From Sulfitobacter sediminilitoris (GTDB lineage Bacteria > Pseudomonadota > Alphaproteobacteria > Rhodobacterales > Rhodobacteraceae), in NCBI RefSeq assembly GCF_010667575.1, contig NZ_JAABNT010000006.1, forward strand, positions 124,001 to 188,000: 64,000 nt of DNA. Direction: 5' to 3'. Shown piece by piece: positions 1-8,587 of this stretch. The notes under the pieces are model-generated. The model saw only the letters and a list, made by a program, of their open reading frames with translations. It did not search any database and had not been told where the DNA came from. Numbering within the stretch: position 1 is the first letter of the stretch; the number at the start of each line of letters is the position of its first letter. The position numbers and the translations under genes are program-made.

Positions 1-55
1 GCGCGACGGCGGCGTCCAGATTGCCGCCATGATCCCGCTTTTCCGTGTTTGCCAA
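1..55 (-). CDS. 5' fragment of threonine-phosphate decarboxylase (CobC/CobD type)
   Basis: Only the first 18 codons lie in the window; the gene continues to the left. Read on the minus strand from a TTG at 55 the peptide contains RDHGGNLDAAVA. This matches the conserved N-terminus of the PLP enzyme that makes 1-amino-2-propanol phosphate for the cobalamin nucleotide loop. A GGAG lies seven bases before the TTG. The identification rests on one short motif, so it is tentative, and the start codon could differ. It is divergent from the receiver-domain gene at 209. Confidence 0.45.
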   Translation of the reverse strand, partial: MANTEKRDHGGNLDAAVA

Positions 56-208
56 TTGTGCACTCCATCCTGCGGGTCGGCGAACACATGCCAGCCCAAC
101 GGTTTCGACAAAGCGGAAAAGCGCCGCTTTTTCAAGTGAACGTCGCCGCGTTAACTTCTTTGCGCGGCTATTAACCATTTGTTAACGTATTAGGCAGAGC
201 ACATATGT

Positions 209-619
209 ATGAATGCTCAGACATCATTAACAACTGCCGAGGGGACCACGCACTTGAATGTGCTGATCGTCGAGAGCCGATCTGAGCTTGGCGCGTTGTG
301 GAAGCGGCATCTTGAGCGTCATCATATGAAAGTGAGCTGCGTCAGCACACAGGAAGCCGCAACCAGCTTTCTGGCAGAAAACCCTGTAGAGATTATTATC
401 CTTGATCTTGTGCTGGATGAGGGCGCCGCCCTCGCGGTGTCGGACTATGCCAATTACCGCCAACCCGATGCGCGCGTGATCTTTGTGACCAACACAACCT
501 TCTTCTCGGATGGGTCTATCTTTGCCCATTCCGCGAATGCACGCGCGTTTCTACCTCCAAGCACGCCGCCCGAAGATCTTGCCGCGATGGTCGAACAGTA
601 CGGGTCTGATCTGCACTAG
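209..619 (+). CDS. Receiver-domain (CheY-like) protein
   Basis: A 136-residue single-domain protein with the response-regulator receiver fold. After about 15 polar residues come the beta-1 strand LNVLIVES, the phosphoacceptor region IIILDLVLDEG near residue 65 and the beta-4 segment VIFVTN. No output domain follows, so it would act by protein contact or as a phosphate sink. The lysine normally found after beta-5 (usually K-P) appears to be replaced in FLPPSTPP. Phosphorylation chemistry may therefore be altered. No histidine kinase is adjacent. The stop overlaps the end of the convergent gene at 616-1590 by four bases. The physiological partner is unknown. Confidence 0.75.
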   Translation: MNAQTSLTTAEGTTHLNVLIVESRSELGALWKRHLERHHMKVSCVSTQEAATSFLAENPVEIIILDLVLDEGAALAVSDYANYRQPDARVIFVTNTTFFSDGSIFAHSANARAFLPPSTPPEDLAAMVEQYGSDLH

Positions 620-1590
620 GCCCGCCCGTGCGGTGCGTCGTAATCCAGAACAGGGTTGATGGGAATAATCCGGTTCGGATTAATGCTGTCGTGGCTGTAG
701 TGATAGTGGCGCACGATGTGATCCATATTTACCGTATCGGCCACACCGGGCCACTGATACAGTTCGCGCGTGTAGGACCAGAGGTTGGGGTAATCCACGA
801 TCCGCTTTCGGTTACACTTGAAATGCAGATGATATACCGGATCAAAGCGGATAAGCGTCGGGAACAAACGCCAGTCCGCGTCGGTAATCCTGTCCCCCAT
901 CAGGTAACGATTTTCTGACAAGCAATCCTCAAGCCAATCCAACGTGTCGAAAAGCGGACCGACGGCCTCATCATATGCTTCTTGTGTTGTCGCGAACCCG
1001 GCCCGGTAGACGCCATTGTTAAACGTGTCATAGATGCGCTCGTTCACCGGCTCGATCGCCTCGCGGAAGTCTTCAGGCCAAAAATCCTCGGTGTTTCCCG
1101 TCAGCCCATCGAAAGCGCTGTTCAGCATCCGGATGATTTCAGAGCTTTCGTTGGAAACGATGGTGTTCTGCGCCTTGTCCCACAGGATTGGCACTGTCAC
1201 CCGGCCCGTGAAAACAGGATCTGCTTTGGTGTAGATGTCCCGCGCAAAGGGCAGGCCAAAAAGTGTGTCGCCCGTGGCCCCGTCAAAGCTGTCGTCAAAG
1301 CTCCAACCGTCGCCCAGCATGTCGGGATGGACGACGGAAAAGGTGATGTGATCAGCCAGTCCCTTGATCTGGCGAAAGATCAGCGTGCGGTGGGCCCAAG
1401 GGCAGGCATAGCTGACATAGAGGTGATAGCGCCCGCTCTCTGCCTTGAAACCACCCTTGCCTGATGGCCCGGCTGATCCGTCTGCGGTGACCCAGTTGCG
1501 GAACTTCGCGGCCGAGCGATCAAACTTCCCGCCTGTCGATTTGGTATCGTACCATTTGTCTTGCCATTCACCGTCTACCAAAAGGCCCAT
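616..1590 (-). CDS. Glutathionyl-hydroquinone reductase (Xi-class GST, YqjG/PcpF family)
   Basis: A 324-residue protein predicted to reduce glutathionyl-hydroquinones to hydroquinones, releasing oxidised glutathione. The diagnostic Xi-class motif is the redox cysteine in YVSYACPWAHR. It is followed by the thioredoxin-like N-domain and an all-alpha C-domain with DYPNLWSYTRELYQWPGV and the C-terminal NPNRIIPI. I chose the ATG at 1590 (MGLLVDGEW) because GGAGG lies five bases upstream and family members begin with this motif; the frame stays open to 1635. It stands alone, convergent with the receiver-domain gene. A housekeeping detoxification role for quinones is inferred from the family. Confidence 0.9.
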   Translation of the reverse strand: MGLLVDGEWQDKWYDTKSTGGKFDRSAAKFRNWVTADGSAGPSGKGGFKAESGRYHLYVSYACPWAHRTLIFRQIKGLADHITFSVVHPDMLGDGWSFDDSFDGATGDTLFGLPFARDIYTKADPVFTGRVTVPILWDKAQNTIVSNESSEIIRMLNSAFDGLTGNTEDFWPEDFREAIEPVNERIYDTFNNGVYRAGFATTQEAYDEAVGPLFDTLDWLEDCLSENRYLMGDRITDADWRLFPTLIRFDPVYHLHFKCNRKRIVDYPNLWSYTRELYQWPGVADTVNMDHIVRHYHYSHDSINPNRIIPINPVLDYDAPHGRA

Positions 1591-1759
1591 GCCATCCTCC
1601 GTCGCTGTTAACGAGTTATGTAGTCTGCCTGTCATAAACTACCCATATCAGACAGGGGCGCAGCGGCCCTGCGCAGATGCACAGCCTGGGCGAAATCTGG
1701 GAATTACTTGATTTTGTCTACAGTTAATTCAAATAAGGTAAACGTGTTTGGAGATGTAT

Positions 1760-2113
1760 ATGGAAGCAGTCTTGTCAAAAGAGGTACAGGCGGGCCTTGA
1801 TGCCGCCCGACTGGAGAGCCTGCGAAAAGCATCGCGGCTGCGTGTCGACGTGGATGGCCAGCTCTACCCGGTGCTGCGGTTGGAAAAGACCGGCTTCACG
1901 ATAGCAGCCGAAAACGCACCACATCTGCGCGGCCTTGTCGACCTCTATGATGGGGCAAACCACCTTTTTCAGTGTCTGATTGTCGCGAGCGAAGAAGAAG
2001 CCGGCGAGATGCGTTATGAATTCAAACGTGCGACGGCAGTGGCCAGTGCAGCGGCGCTGGATTTTGAAAAGGCGACGGATGCGCCGGTTGCGTTGATCAC
2101 AAAAGCGCGCTGA
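1760..2113 (+). CDS. Conserved hypothetical protein, 117 residues
   Basis: A soluble protein of about 117 residues with no signal peptide or membrane segment. The middle contains DVDGQLYPVLRLEKTGFTI, then HLRGLVDLYDG and LFQCLIVASEEEAGEMRYEFKR. This alternation of short strands resembles small PilZ-like beta-barrels, but I see no RxxxR...DxSxxG signature, so I do not assign it. The start is the ATG at 1760 because GGAG at 1750-1753 sits six bases upstream; ATG 1754 and TTG 1748 are in frame but badly spaced. Neighbours give no functional hint. Confidence 0.65.
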   Translation: MEAVLSKEVQAGLDAARLESLRKASRLRVDVDGQLYPVLRLEKTGFTIAAENAPHLRGLVDLYDGANHLFQCLIVASEEEAGEMRYEFKRATAVASAAALDFEKATDAPVALITKAR

Positions 2114-2211
2114 CCCATACACAGCGGCGGATCGGTATCTTGCCTGATCATGCTGTCATGCAGGCCTGATAGCCATTCACCAGCGCCAGCTCCTCGGCGG
2201 AAGCCCTGCGC

Positions 2212-3381
2212 TTACTGCAAATCCTTTAACGCCTCTGACAGCCTATTGCACGCCTCCTCGACCCGTGCGCGGGGGGTGGCAATGTTAAACCGCAAGAAGC
2301 TATCGCCACCCTTGCCGAAGGTGGGCCCATAGTTCACCGCGATGCAGGCGTCTTTTTCCACGCGGCGCGTGAATTCTTCGCGGGGCATGCCTGTGCCTTC
2401 GAAATCGACCCACGCAAGGTAAGTCGCCTCAAGGTTCATCGATGCCAGGCCAAGGATGGCATTCACCGCCTCGTCAAAGAGCTGTCGATTGCCATCAAGA
2501 TACTGCACCAAATCATCGACCCATGCGGCGCCCTCGGGCGAATAGGCCGCCGTGGCCATAAACAATCCGAAAGAGTTTGGCGACAGCCCCAGCGCCAGCA
2601 TCCGCGCACCAAATTTGGCACGCAAATCCGGGTCCGGAATGATCACATTGCCTGAATGGCTGCCCGCGATGTTGAAGGTTTTGGTGGTGGCGGTCATCAT
2701 CACCAGCCGGTCCTCTATGCCTTCGATCTTGGCCATCGGAATATGCGTATGACCGGGCATGACCAGATCGTGGTGAATTTCGTCCGAGACCAAGATCAGA
2801 TCATGTCGTCGCGCGAAATCGGCAACACCCTGCAGTTCTTCGCGGGTCCAGACACGCCCACCGGGGTTATGCGGGGAACACAGGATGACCATCTTTTCAG
2901 CGCCGGTCATCTGCGCATCCCAGGCGTCAATGTCCATTTCGTAACGCCCGTTCACATTGGGCATCTCGCACTCCACCACCTTGCGGCCCGCGGCGTTAAT
3001 GACCTTGGCAAATGCATGATATACGGGCGTGAACAGAACGATACCATCGCCCGGATTGGTGTACGCGTCGACGCACATCGCCGTGCCGTTCACCAAACCA
3101 TGTGTGGTAAAAATCCAGTCCGGCTCGACCTTCCAGCCATGACGGTTTTCCATCCACCACTGGATCGCCGCCAGATAGGCGCTGTCATCGCCGAAATAGC
3201 CATAAACTCCGTGATCCAGCATCTTTTGAAGCGCATCCTGCACCACCTGCGGCGGACGGAAATCCATATCGGCCACCCACATCGCGATGCCGCTGTCCCG
3301 GGGCACCCCATAAAGCGCCTCCATCTTGTCCCACTTTGCGCAATGGGTGCCGCGGCGGTCGATGATCTCGTCAAAACTCAT
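2212..3381 (-). CDS. patB: MalY/PatB-family PLP-dependent C-S lyase or aminotransferase
   Basis: A 389-residue fold-type I PLP enzyme. N-terminal FDEIIDRRGTHCAKWD and the AMWVADMDF motif are typical of MalY/PatB cystathionine beta-lyases. CSPHNPGGRVW binds the cofactor, SDEIHHDLV carries the aspartate that pairs with the pyridine nitrogen, and the lysine in TATTKTFNIAG forms the Schiff base. The C-terminal FLRFNIATPR binds the substrate carboxylate. The family cleaves cystathionine or cysteine conjugates to thiols, pyruvate and ammonia; exact substrate is not visible. The ATG at 3381 has GGAG eight bases upstream. It is divergent from the deformylase operon, with about 100 bases between them. 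Confidence 0.88.
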   Translation of the reverse strand: MSFDEIIDRRGTHCAKWDKMEALYGVPRDSGIAMWVADMDFRPPQVVQDALQKMLDHGVYGYFGDDSAYLAAIQWWMENRHGWKVEPDWIFTTHGLVNGTAMCVDAYTNPGDGIVLFTPVYHAFAKVINAAGRKVVECEMPNVNGRYEMDIDAWDAQMTGAEKMVILCSPHNPGGRVWTREELQGVADFARRHDLILVSDEIHHDLVMPGHTHIPMAKIEGIEDRLVMMTATTKTFNIAGSHSGNVIIPDPDLRAKFGARMLALGLSPNSFGLFMATAAYSPEGAAWVDDLVQYLDGNRQLFDEAVNAILGLASMNLEATYLAWVDFEGTGMPREEFTRRVEKDACIAVNYGPTFGKGGDSFLRFNIATPRARVEEACNRLSEALKDLQ

Positions 3382-3480
3382 GGTGGTTGCTCCTTTGATC
3401 TTGTGCGCCAAGCTAACGGGATCAGCTTCAGCCGCAAGCCCCAGCTTGCAGACGCCCATTCCATCGCCTACATCGAGCGC

Positions 3481-3999
3481 ATGAAACGCAACATCCTTTT
3501 GCACCCCGACCCGCGGCTCAAGAAAGTCGCAAAGCCCGTCGATGATTTGACGGACGAATTGCGCACGCTTGCCGATGACATGCTGCAAACCATGTACGAG
3601 GCACCCGGCATCGGGCTGGCCGCACCGCAGGTCGGCAATCTGAACCGTCTGATCGTGCTTGATTGCGTCAAGGAAGAAGGCGAAAAGCCACGTCCTCTGA
3701 TCATGTTCAATCCTCAGATCAAGGCGTCTTCGGACGAACAGAATAGCTACGAGGAAGGGTGCCTGTCTCTGCCTGATCTTTATGCGGACGTAACCCGCCC
3801 CAAGGTGGTGGATGTCGAATGGATCGACCGCGACGGCAAGCTGCAGACCGAAACTTTCGATGGGCTTTGGGCGACCTGTGTGCAGCACGAGATCGACCAT
3901 CTGGATGGAAAGCTGTTCATCGATTACCTGAAGCCCCTCAAGCGGCAGATGATGACCCGCAAGATGGTCAAGCTCAAGCGGGAGCTGGCGCGCGGATGA
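3481..3999 (+). CDS. def: Peptide deformylase (canonical copy)
   Basis: A 172-residue metal enzyme that removes the N-formyl group from nascent proteins. All three family motifs are intact: GIGLAAPQ, EGCLSLP (metal cysteine) and QHEIDHLDG (two metal histidines and the catalytic glutamate). First of three overlapping deformylase-like genes that lead into fmt, which adds the same formyl group, so the operon sets formylation and deformylation together. The start at 3481 gives the usual N-terminus MKRNILLHPDPRL; the ribosome site before it is weak. Its stop overlaps the next start as ATGA. Confidence 0.97.
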   Translation: MKRNILLHPDPRLKKVAKPVDDLTDELRTLADDMLQTMYEAPGIGLAAPQVGNLNRLIVLDCVKEEGEKPRPLIMFNPQIKASSDEQNSYEEGCLSLPDLYADVTRPKVVDVEWIDRDGKLQTETFDGLWATCVQHEIDHLDGKLFIDYLKPLKRQMMTRKMVKLKRELARG

Positions 4000-4493
4000 G
4001 CGTCCTGCCGATCCTGAAATGGCCAGACCCGCGTTTGGCCGAAATCTGTGCGCCCATTCAAGAGATCACCCCAGAGATCAAGACACTGGCCAGTGACATG
4101 CTTGAAACGATGTACGATGCACCCGGTCGCGGGCTTGCCGGGCCACAGGTGGGCGTCTTGCAGCGCATCTTTGTGATGGATGCCGGTTGGAAAGAAGGCA
4201 GGCCCGATCCCATCGTCTGCATCAACCCGATGCTGCAAGAGGTCAGCGAAGAGCGTGCCACGAATTCCGAAGGCTGCCTGAGTATCCCCGGCGTTTCCGC
4301 CCAGATCAGCCGCCCGGCGCTGGTCCAGATGGTCTGGACCGGCCTGAACGGGGGCCGCTACGTGCAGAGTTTCGATGGGTTTGCCGCTGCCTGTGTGCAG
4401 CACGAACTGGACCATCTGGACGGGGTTGTGACCTTTGATCATCTCAAGGAATCAGACCGGCTTGCCCTGATCGCGGAGTTCGAGGCGCAATGA
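3996..4493 (+). CDS. Peptide deformylase, second copy
   Basis: A 165-residue deformylase paralog with ATGA overlap to the gene before and after. Motif 1 is GRGLAGPQ, where an alanine is replaced by glycine and a bulky arginine enters the loop. Motif 2 EGCLSIP and motif 3 QHELDHLDG keep the metal cysteine, both histidines and the glutamate. It should therefore bind metal and could be active, perhaps with a changed substrate pocket. Tandem deformylase paralogs are common in Rhodobacterales as I remember. Its separate role is unknown. Confidence 0.93.
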   Translation: MSVLPILKWPDPRLAEICAPIQEITPEIKTLASDMLETMYDAPGRGLAGPQVGVLQRIFVMDAGWKEGRPDPIVCINPMLQEVSEERATNSEGCLSIPGVSAQISRPALVQMVWTGLNGGRYVQSFDGFAAACVQHELDHLDGVVTFDHLKESDRLALIAEFEAQ

Positions 4494-4987
4494 CCGTCCG
4501 CAAGATCCTCAGATGGCCCGACAAGAGGCTTCGCACGCAAGCAGAACCCGTCAGTGAGATCACTGACGAGGTGCGCGCAATTTGGGAAGACATGATCGAG
4601 ACCATGGATGCGATGCCCGGTGTCGGACTGGCCGCGCCACAGATTGGCGTGACGCTGCAACTGGCCGTGGTTGATGCTTCTTCTGATCGAAACAAGCGCA
4701 TTCGCATGGCAAACCCTGAAATCCTGGAAAGCTCTGCAAAGCCCAACGTCCACGAAGAGGCCAGCCCTTGCCTGCCGGGTGTATCGGCCAAAATCACCCG
4801 CCCGCGCGCCGTTTCGGTCCGGTACCTGAACGAGGATGGCGTCATCGTCCGGGGAGAATTCGTGGGGCTTGAGGCAACGAGTGTCCAGCACCAGATCGAC
4901 CATCTGGCGGGGCGGATGTATTTCGACAACCTCAGCAAGATGAAGCGCGATATGCTGTTGCGCCGGGCGAAGAAACTGAACGGTTAG
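4490..4987 (+). CDS. Peptide deformylase-like protein, predicted inactive
   Basis: A 165-residue third paralog, ATGA-coupled to the second. Motif 1 GVGLAAPQ is perfect, but motif 2 reads EEASPCLPG: the metal-ligand cysteine position is serine, and a cysteine sits two residues later. Motif 3 reads QHQIDHLAG: the catalytic glutamate is glutamine while both histidines remain. In characterised deformylases the glutamate is essential, so I infer loss of ordinary activity. The reading frame is intact and well formed, which argues for a kept non-catalytic role rather than recent decay. It lies 38 bases before fmt. Confidence 0.88.
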   Translation: MTVRKILRWPDKRLRTQAEPVSEITDEVRAIWEDMIETMDAMPGVGLAAPQIGVTLQLAVVDASSDRNKRIRMANPEILESSAKPNVHEEASPCLPGVSAKITRPRAVSVRYLNEDGVIVRGEFVGLEATSVQHQIDHLAGRMYFDNLSKMKRDMLLRRAKKLNG

Positions 4988-5025
4988 GGTACTGGGTACC
5001 CCCGGCGCAAGGAAAGAGACCAAGA

Positions 5026-5940
5026 ATGCGCATCGTATTTATGGGAACACCTGTTTTTTCGGTTCCTGTCCTCGACGCTTTGGTTGCGGCGGGACATGAA
5101 ATTGCGGCTGTCTACACCCAACCGCCACGCCCCGCCGGTCGTGGCAAAAAAGACCGCCCCAGCCCGGTGCATGCCCGTGCAGACGCGCTCGGTCTGGAGG
5201 TGCGACATCCCACTTCACTGAAATCATCGGAGGCGCAGACAGAATTCGCAGCACTAAACGCTGATGTCGCGGTCGTGGTCGCTTATGGATTAATCCTGCC
5301 TCAGGCTATTCTTGATGCCCCGGCACAGGGCTGTTTGAACATACATGCGAGCCTGTTGCCGCGCTGGCGGGGGGCGGCACCGATACATCGTGCGATCATG
5401 GCCGGAGATCAGAAAACCGGCGTCTGCATCATGCAGATGGAGACGGGACTGGACACAGGTCCGACGCTGCTGTGCAGGGAAACCAGCATCGGCGCGACTG
5501 AGACCACGGCGCAGTTGCACGACCGGCTGAGCCACATGGGTGCCGAGGCGATCGTGCAGGCGCTGTCGCGGCTTTCAACGCTCGATCCCAAGCCGCAGCC
5601 AGAGACCGGCGTCACCTACGCCGAGAAGATCGACAAATCCGAAGCGCGCATTGACTGGTCCCTGCCCGCCGCCGAAGTCGACCGGCGGATACGCGGTCTT
5701 TCCCCTTTCCCCGGCGCATGGTTCGAGCTTGAGGGGGTGCGGATCAAGGTGTTGGGCTCATCACTGAGCGATGGACATGGCACCCCCGGCGAGGTGTTGG
5801 ATACTGGCCTTCGCGTGGCCTGCGGCAACGGTGCCGTGCAGCTTACCCGCTTGCAACGCGCGGGCAAGGCAGCGCAGGATGTCGATGTGTTCCAAAGCGG
5901 GGCACAGATTGCACCCGGCACCAAGCTGAACGGAGGCTGA
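5026..5940 (+). CDS. fmt: Methionyl-tRNA formyltransferase
   Basis: A 304-residue cytosolic enzyme that transfers formyl from 10-formyltetrahydrofolate to initiator Met-tRNA. The N-terminus [16 protein letters not shown] is classic. The formyl-transfer core contains [16 protein letters not shown] with the catalytic asparagine and histidine, followed by the [11 protein letters not shown] segment. The C-terminal OB-like domain that binds tRNA starts near residue 205 ([12 protein letters not shown]). Length is normal. It follows the deformylase genes and is probably co-transcribed with them. Confidence 0.97.
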   Translation: MRIVFMGTPVFSVPVLDALVAAGHEIAAVYTQPPRPAGRGKKDRPSPVHARADALGLEVRHPTSLKSSEAQTEFAALNADVAVVVAYGLILPQAILDAPAQGCLNIHASLLPRWRGAAPIHRAIMAGDQKTGVCIMQMETGLDTGPTLLCRETSIGATETTAQLHDRLSHMGAEAIVQALSRLSTLDPKPQPETGVTYAEKIDKSEARIDWSLPAAEVDRRIRGLSPFPGAWFELEGVRIKVLGSSLSDGHGTPGEVLDTGLRVACGNGAVQLTRLQRAGKAAQDVDVFQSGAQIAPGTKLNGG

Positions 5941-5943
5941 GCG

Positions 5944-6180
5944 ATGTTTCTGACCCTTTTCGGTACGGTCGTGATTGCGGGCATCGTTGGCTATGTCTCA
6001 GAAAAGACCGGCTGGACCCACAATGGTTATCTACAATCGATCATCATCTGCATCGGCGGTGCGTTTCTGTTTTACTTCATCCGCATCATGTTCGGCATAG
6101 GATTTGCCTCACCGGGTATGAACGCTGTCGCCTCCTCGATCGGGGCCTTGATCATCGTGCCATTTCACTGGCGTCGCTGA
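5944..6180 (+). CDS. Small membrane protein, GlsB/YeaQ-like
   Basis: A 78-residue very hydrophobic protein with three probable membrane segments (about residues 3-19, 31-48 and 56-73) separated by short loops. The glycine-spaced pattern resembles the transglycosylase-associated (GlsB/YeaQ/YmgE) stress-membrane family, but the match is by pattern only. It begins three bases after the fmt stop, so it is probably the last gene of the def-fmt operon. Function unknown. Confidence 0.65.
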   Translation: MFLTLFGTVVIAGIVGYVSEKTGWTHNGYLQSIIICIGGAFLFYFIRIMFGIGFASPGMNAVASSIGALIIVPFHWRR

Positions 6181-6255
6181 CGCGGCAGGCGCAAATCAAT
6201 CCCCGTTGCGGCATTTCCTGTTTGGTCATATGACTTAACCAATTCAGGAGAACGC

Positions 6256-7023
6256 ATGCCCTTTCGCCCCGTGACCCCCGAGAAGTTGTCCGCCGCTGTG
6301 ATCCGTCAGATCGAACAGCTTATCCTGCGTGGCGTCTTGCGACCGGGCGAGCGCCTGCCGCCTGAACGCGAGCTGGCGGAACGGCTCGAAGTATCGCGCC
6401 CGTCCCTGCGTGAGGCGATCTCTGAGTTGCAGGAGGCCGGATTGCTGACGGCGCGCCCCGGCGCTGGCGTCTACGTAGCGGACGTGCTGGGCAGTGCCTT
6501 TGCACCTGCGCTGGTCCAGCTTTTTGCTCGCCACGACGAGGCTGTGTTTGATTACCTGTCTTTTCGGCGCGACATGGAAGCGCTGGCAGCCGAGCGGGCC
6601 GCGAAATCAGCTTCGGACACAGATCTGGCTGTCGTTCAGACTGTCTTCAACAAGATGGAGGCCGCCCATTCAAAGCGCAATGCCGATGAGGAAGCACAGC
6701 TCGACGCGCAGTTTCACATGGCTATCGTCGAAGCCAGTCATAACGTCGTCATGCTTCATATGATGCGCTCCATGTACGAGCTGCTGCGCGAGGGTGTCTT
6801 TTACAATCGCCAGGTGATGTTCAAGCAGCGCACCAGCCGCGCGGCGCTGCTGGACCAGCATCGCGCCATCAATGAGGCCTTGCAGGCGCGCGACCCGGCG
6901 GGTGCGCGCGCAGCGATTGAGGCACACCTGGACTTCGTGGAGGCTTCGCTGGCCGACCACCAAAAGGCAGAACGAAACGAGGTGATTGCACAGCAACGTC
7001 TTCAACACGAAACGAGTGGTTGA
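6256..7023 (+). CDS. FadR-subfamily GntR transcriptional regulator
   Basis: A 255-residue DNA-binding regulator. Residues 8-75 form the winged helix of GntR proteins with LRPGERLPPERELAERLEVSRPSLREAI. The C-terminal half is an alpha-helical FCD domain, with the metal or ligand histidines probably in FHMAIVEASHN and the later DQHRAI and EAHLDFV segments. PdhR and LldR are relatives that respond to small organic acids. AGGAG lies five bases before the ATG. It is transcribed towards the ATP synthase operon, which ends on the opposite strand, so its targets are not obvious. Confidence 0.9.
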   Translation: MPFRPVTPEKLSAAVIRQIEQLILRGVLRPGERLPPERELAERLEVSRPSLREAISELQEAGLLTARPGAGVYVADVLGSAFAPALVQLFARHDEAVFDYLSFRRDMEALAAERAAKSASDTDLAVVQTVFNKMEAAHSKRNADEEAQLDAQFHMAIVEASHNVVMLHMMRSMYELLREGVFYNRQVMFKQRTSRAALLDQHRAINEALQARDPAGARAAIEAHLDFVEASLADHQKAERNEVIAQQRLQHETSG

Positions 7024-7079
7024 TCGCTCCAGTTCTTACTTAGCACGGTTGCTTGCTGAAAGGTCCGCGACACATGAAA

Positions 7080-7106
7080 AAAGGCCCCGAACATTCCGGG
7101 GCCTTT
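7080..7106 (-). terminator. Rho-independent terminator of the F0 operon
   Basis: A perfect 10-bp stem (7080-7089 with 7097-7106) and a 7-base loop. Read on the minus strand the stem ends in six T residues. It lies 25 bases beyond the atpF stop. A poor T run on the plus strand means it is mainly for the ATP synthase transcript. Confidence 0.88.
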
Positions 7107-7130
7107 CATCTATTCAGTAGAAGGTGTCGC

Positions 7131-7691
7131 TTAGTGCAGCTTGGTATCGACCTGCGTAATCGCATCGTCGATCAACTTGTTCCCGTCAGCGGCAGACATC
7201 TGCTTGGCAATCACGTCACGCGCGGCAGCAACTGCAATGGTTGCGGCCTGATCAAGGACTTCCTTGATCGCTGCAGCTTCGGCCGATCCGATCTGGTCTT
7301 CGGCTGCGGCCAGACGACGTGCAACTGATTTCTCCAGATCGATCTTGGCCTGCGCGGCCGCAATGCTTGCATCTTCCTTGGCCGCGGCGACGATCCGATC
7401 GGCTTGCTCCTGCACTTCTTTCTGCTTGCGCTCATAGCTTGCAAGCAGCGTCTGCGCCTCTTCACGAAGCTTGCGCGCCTCGTCCAGCTCGGACTTGATA
7501 TCGTTCGCACGCTTGTCCAGCATCCCACCGATCAGGCTGGGTACTTTGAAGTAGAACAAAACTGCGATGAACAGAATGAAGGCCAGCAGCACGACGAAGT
7601 CTGTGTTGCCCAGCGAAAAGAAGGGGCCTTTCGCGGCGAAAGCAGGTGTTGCGAACAGGGCGGTAAGCGCGGCTGTCAGGGTATAACGCAT
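7131..7691 (-). CDS. atpF: F0F1 ATP synthase subunit b
   Basis: A 186-residue stator subunit. A short signal-like hydrophobic stretch ([19 protein letters not shown]) precedes the main membrane helix at about residues 31-48. A long charged alpha-helix with [22 protein letters not shown] then reaches up to F1 as the peripheral stalk. Last gene of the F0 operon, four bases downstream of the b' gene. The N-terminal segment ahead of the transmembrane helix is usual for alphaproteobacterial b subunits. Confidence 0.95.
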   Translation of the reverse strand: MRYTLTAALTALFATPAFAAKGPFFSLGNTDFVVLLAFILFIAVLFYFKVPSLIGGMLDKRANDIKSELDEARKLREEAQTLLASYERKQKEVQEQADRIVAAAKEDASIAAAQAKIDLEKSVARRLAAAEDQIGSAEAAAIKEVLDQAATIAVAAARDVIAKQMSAADGNKLIDDAITQVDTKLH

Positions 7692-7695
7692 GGTC

Positions 7696-8223
7696 TTAAC
7701 CTTTCATCCGGGCTGTAACGGCCGCTGTGATTGTCTTGGCATCTGCCTTGCCACCAAAGGCGGCGACAATCTCTTTTGCGGTGTCTTTGGCGACGACCTT
7801 CACGTTCTCCAGAGCGGAGGCACGAATTTCGGAAATCGCTTTTTCTGATTCTGCTGCTTTCGCGGCAATCTCAGCGTCAGCCTTGGCAATTGCCACGTCC
7901 AATTCGCCTTTGATCTCAGCCTTGGCTTCGTCGACGATCCGCTGCGCTTCAGCGCGCGCATCTGCAAGCGCCTTGTTGTAAGCCTCTTCGGCCTCAACCG
8001 CTTTAGCTTTGAGGTCTTCGGCTGCTGCCAGATCATTGGTGATCGTGCCAGCACGTTCTGCCAGAACCGCACCAATGCGGGGCAGCGCGACCCGTGACAG
8101 GATCAGGTAAATCGCGATGAGCGCAAGGATCAGCCAGAAAATCTGGTTTCCCCAAGTGGAGAAATCCAGCTGTGGCATGCCGGGGGCGGAGGCCGCCTCT
8201 GCGCTATTTGTTTCAGTTGCCAT
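7696..8223 (-). CDS. atpG: F0F1 ATP synthase subunit b'
   Basis: A 175-residue second stalk subunit, as found in photosynthetic and alphaproteobacterial ATP synthases where b and b' form a heterodimer. It has an N-terminal tail, the membrane helix [16 protein letters not shown] and an alanine-rich coiled coil to the C-terminus. I start at the ATG at 8223 (MATETNS), which has GGAG upstream; the open frame runs further but has no better start. A strong hairpin separates it from atpE. The gene is called atpG, atpX or atpF2 in different genomes. Confidence 0.94.
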   Translation of the reverse strand: MATETNSAEAASAPGMPQLDFSTWGNQIFWLILALIAIYLILSRVALPRIGAVLAERAGTITNDLAAAEDLKAKAVEAEEAYNKALADARAEAQRIVDEAKAEIKGELDVAIAKADAEIAAKAAESEKAISEIRASALENVKVVAKDTAKEIVAAFGGKADAKTITAAVTARMKG

Positions 8224-8255
8224 ATCGGCTTCTCCTTGGAAACGGTGTCTTGTCA

Positions 8256-8281
8256 GCGGACAGGGGGGTACCCCTGCCCGC
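8256..8281 (-). promoter_or_regulatory. Intercistronic hairpin between atpE and the b' gene
   Basis: On the minus strand an 11-bp stem with one G-U pair closes a 4-base loop (8256-8266 with 8271-8281). It has no T run, so it is unlikely to be a full terminator. It lies just after atpE, the subunit needed in the most copies. A role in mRNA processing or 3'-end protection, raising c over b', is inferred. Confidence 0.55.
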
Positions 8282-8306
8282 ACGCAAGGAAGTCGTTACC
8301 GAGAGC

Positions 8307-8531
8307 TTATACAGCGAACATCAGCAGCAGCGCGACGAGGAAGGCGAAGATGCCCAGAGCCTCGGCAAACGCGATGCCGATGAAGAGTGTTGCTGTCTGA
8401 GAAGCAGCAGCGGATGGGTTGCGCAGAGCGCCTGCAAGGTAGTTGCCTGCAACGTTACCAACCCCGATTGCGGCTGCGCCGGAACCGATTGCTGCCAGAC
8501 CTGCGCCGATGTGTGCGAGTTCGCCTTCCAT
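8307..8531 (-). CDS. atpE: F0F1 ATP synthase subunit c
   Basis: A 74-residue proteolipid of the rotor ring with two membrane helices and a polar loop around RNPSAA. The proton-binding carboxylate is the glutamate in [12 protein letters not shown] in the second helix. Proton rather than sodium coupling is likely because the sodium-binding polar residues are not obvious. Normal length; third gene of the operon. Confidence 0.97.
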   Translation of the reverse strand: MEGELAHIGAGLAAIGSGAAAIGVGNVAGNYLAGALRNPSAAASQTATLFIGIAFAEALGIFAFLVALLLMFAV

Positions 8532-8587
8532 GATAATTCTCCTATGCGTTGGAAGTTGAGTATTTGGACGGGTTTATGTCGCCCGAA

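Noticed and set aside
3382-3900. Upstream extension of the MalY/PatB frame to 562 codons
   Set aside because: The extra part is antisense to the first deformylase gene; the ATG at 3381 has a good ribosome site and the family N-terminus.
3819-3995. Upstream extension of the second deformylase frame
   Set aside because: It lies inside the first deformylase gene in another frame; the ATGA overlap gives the family start.
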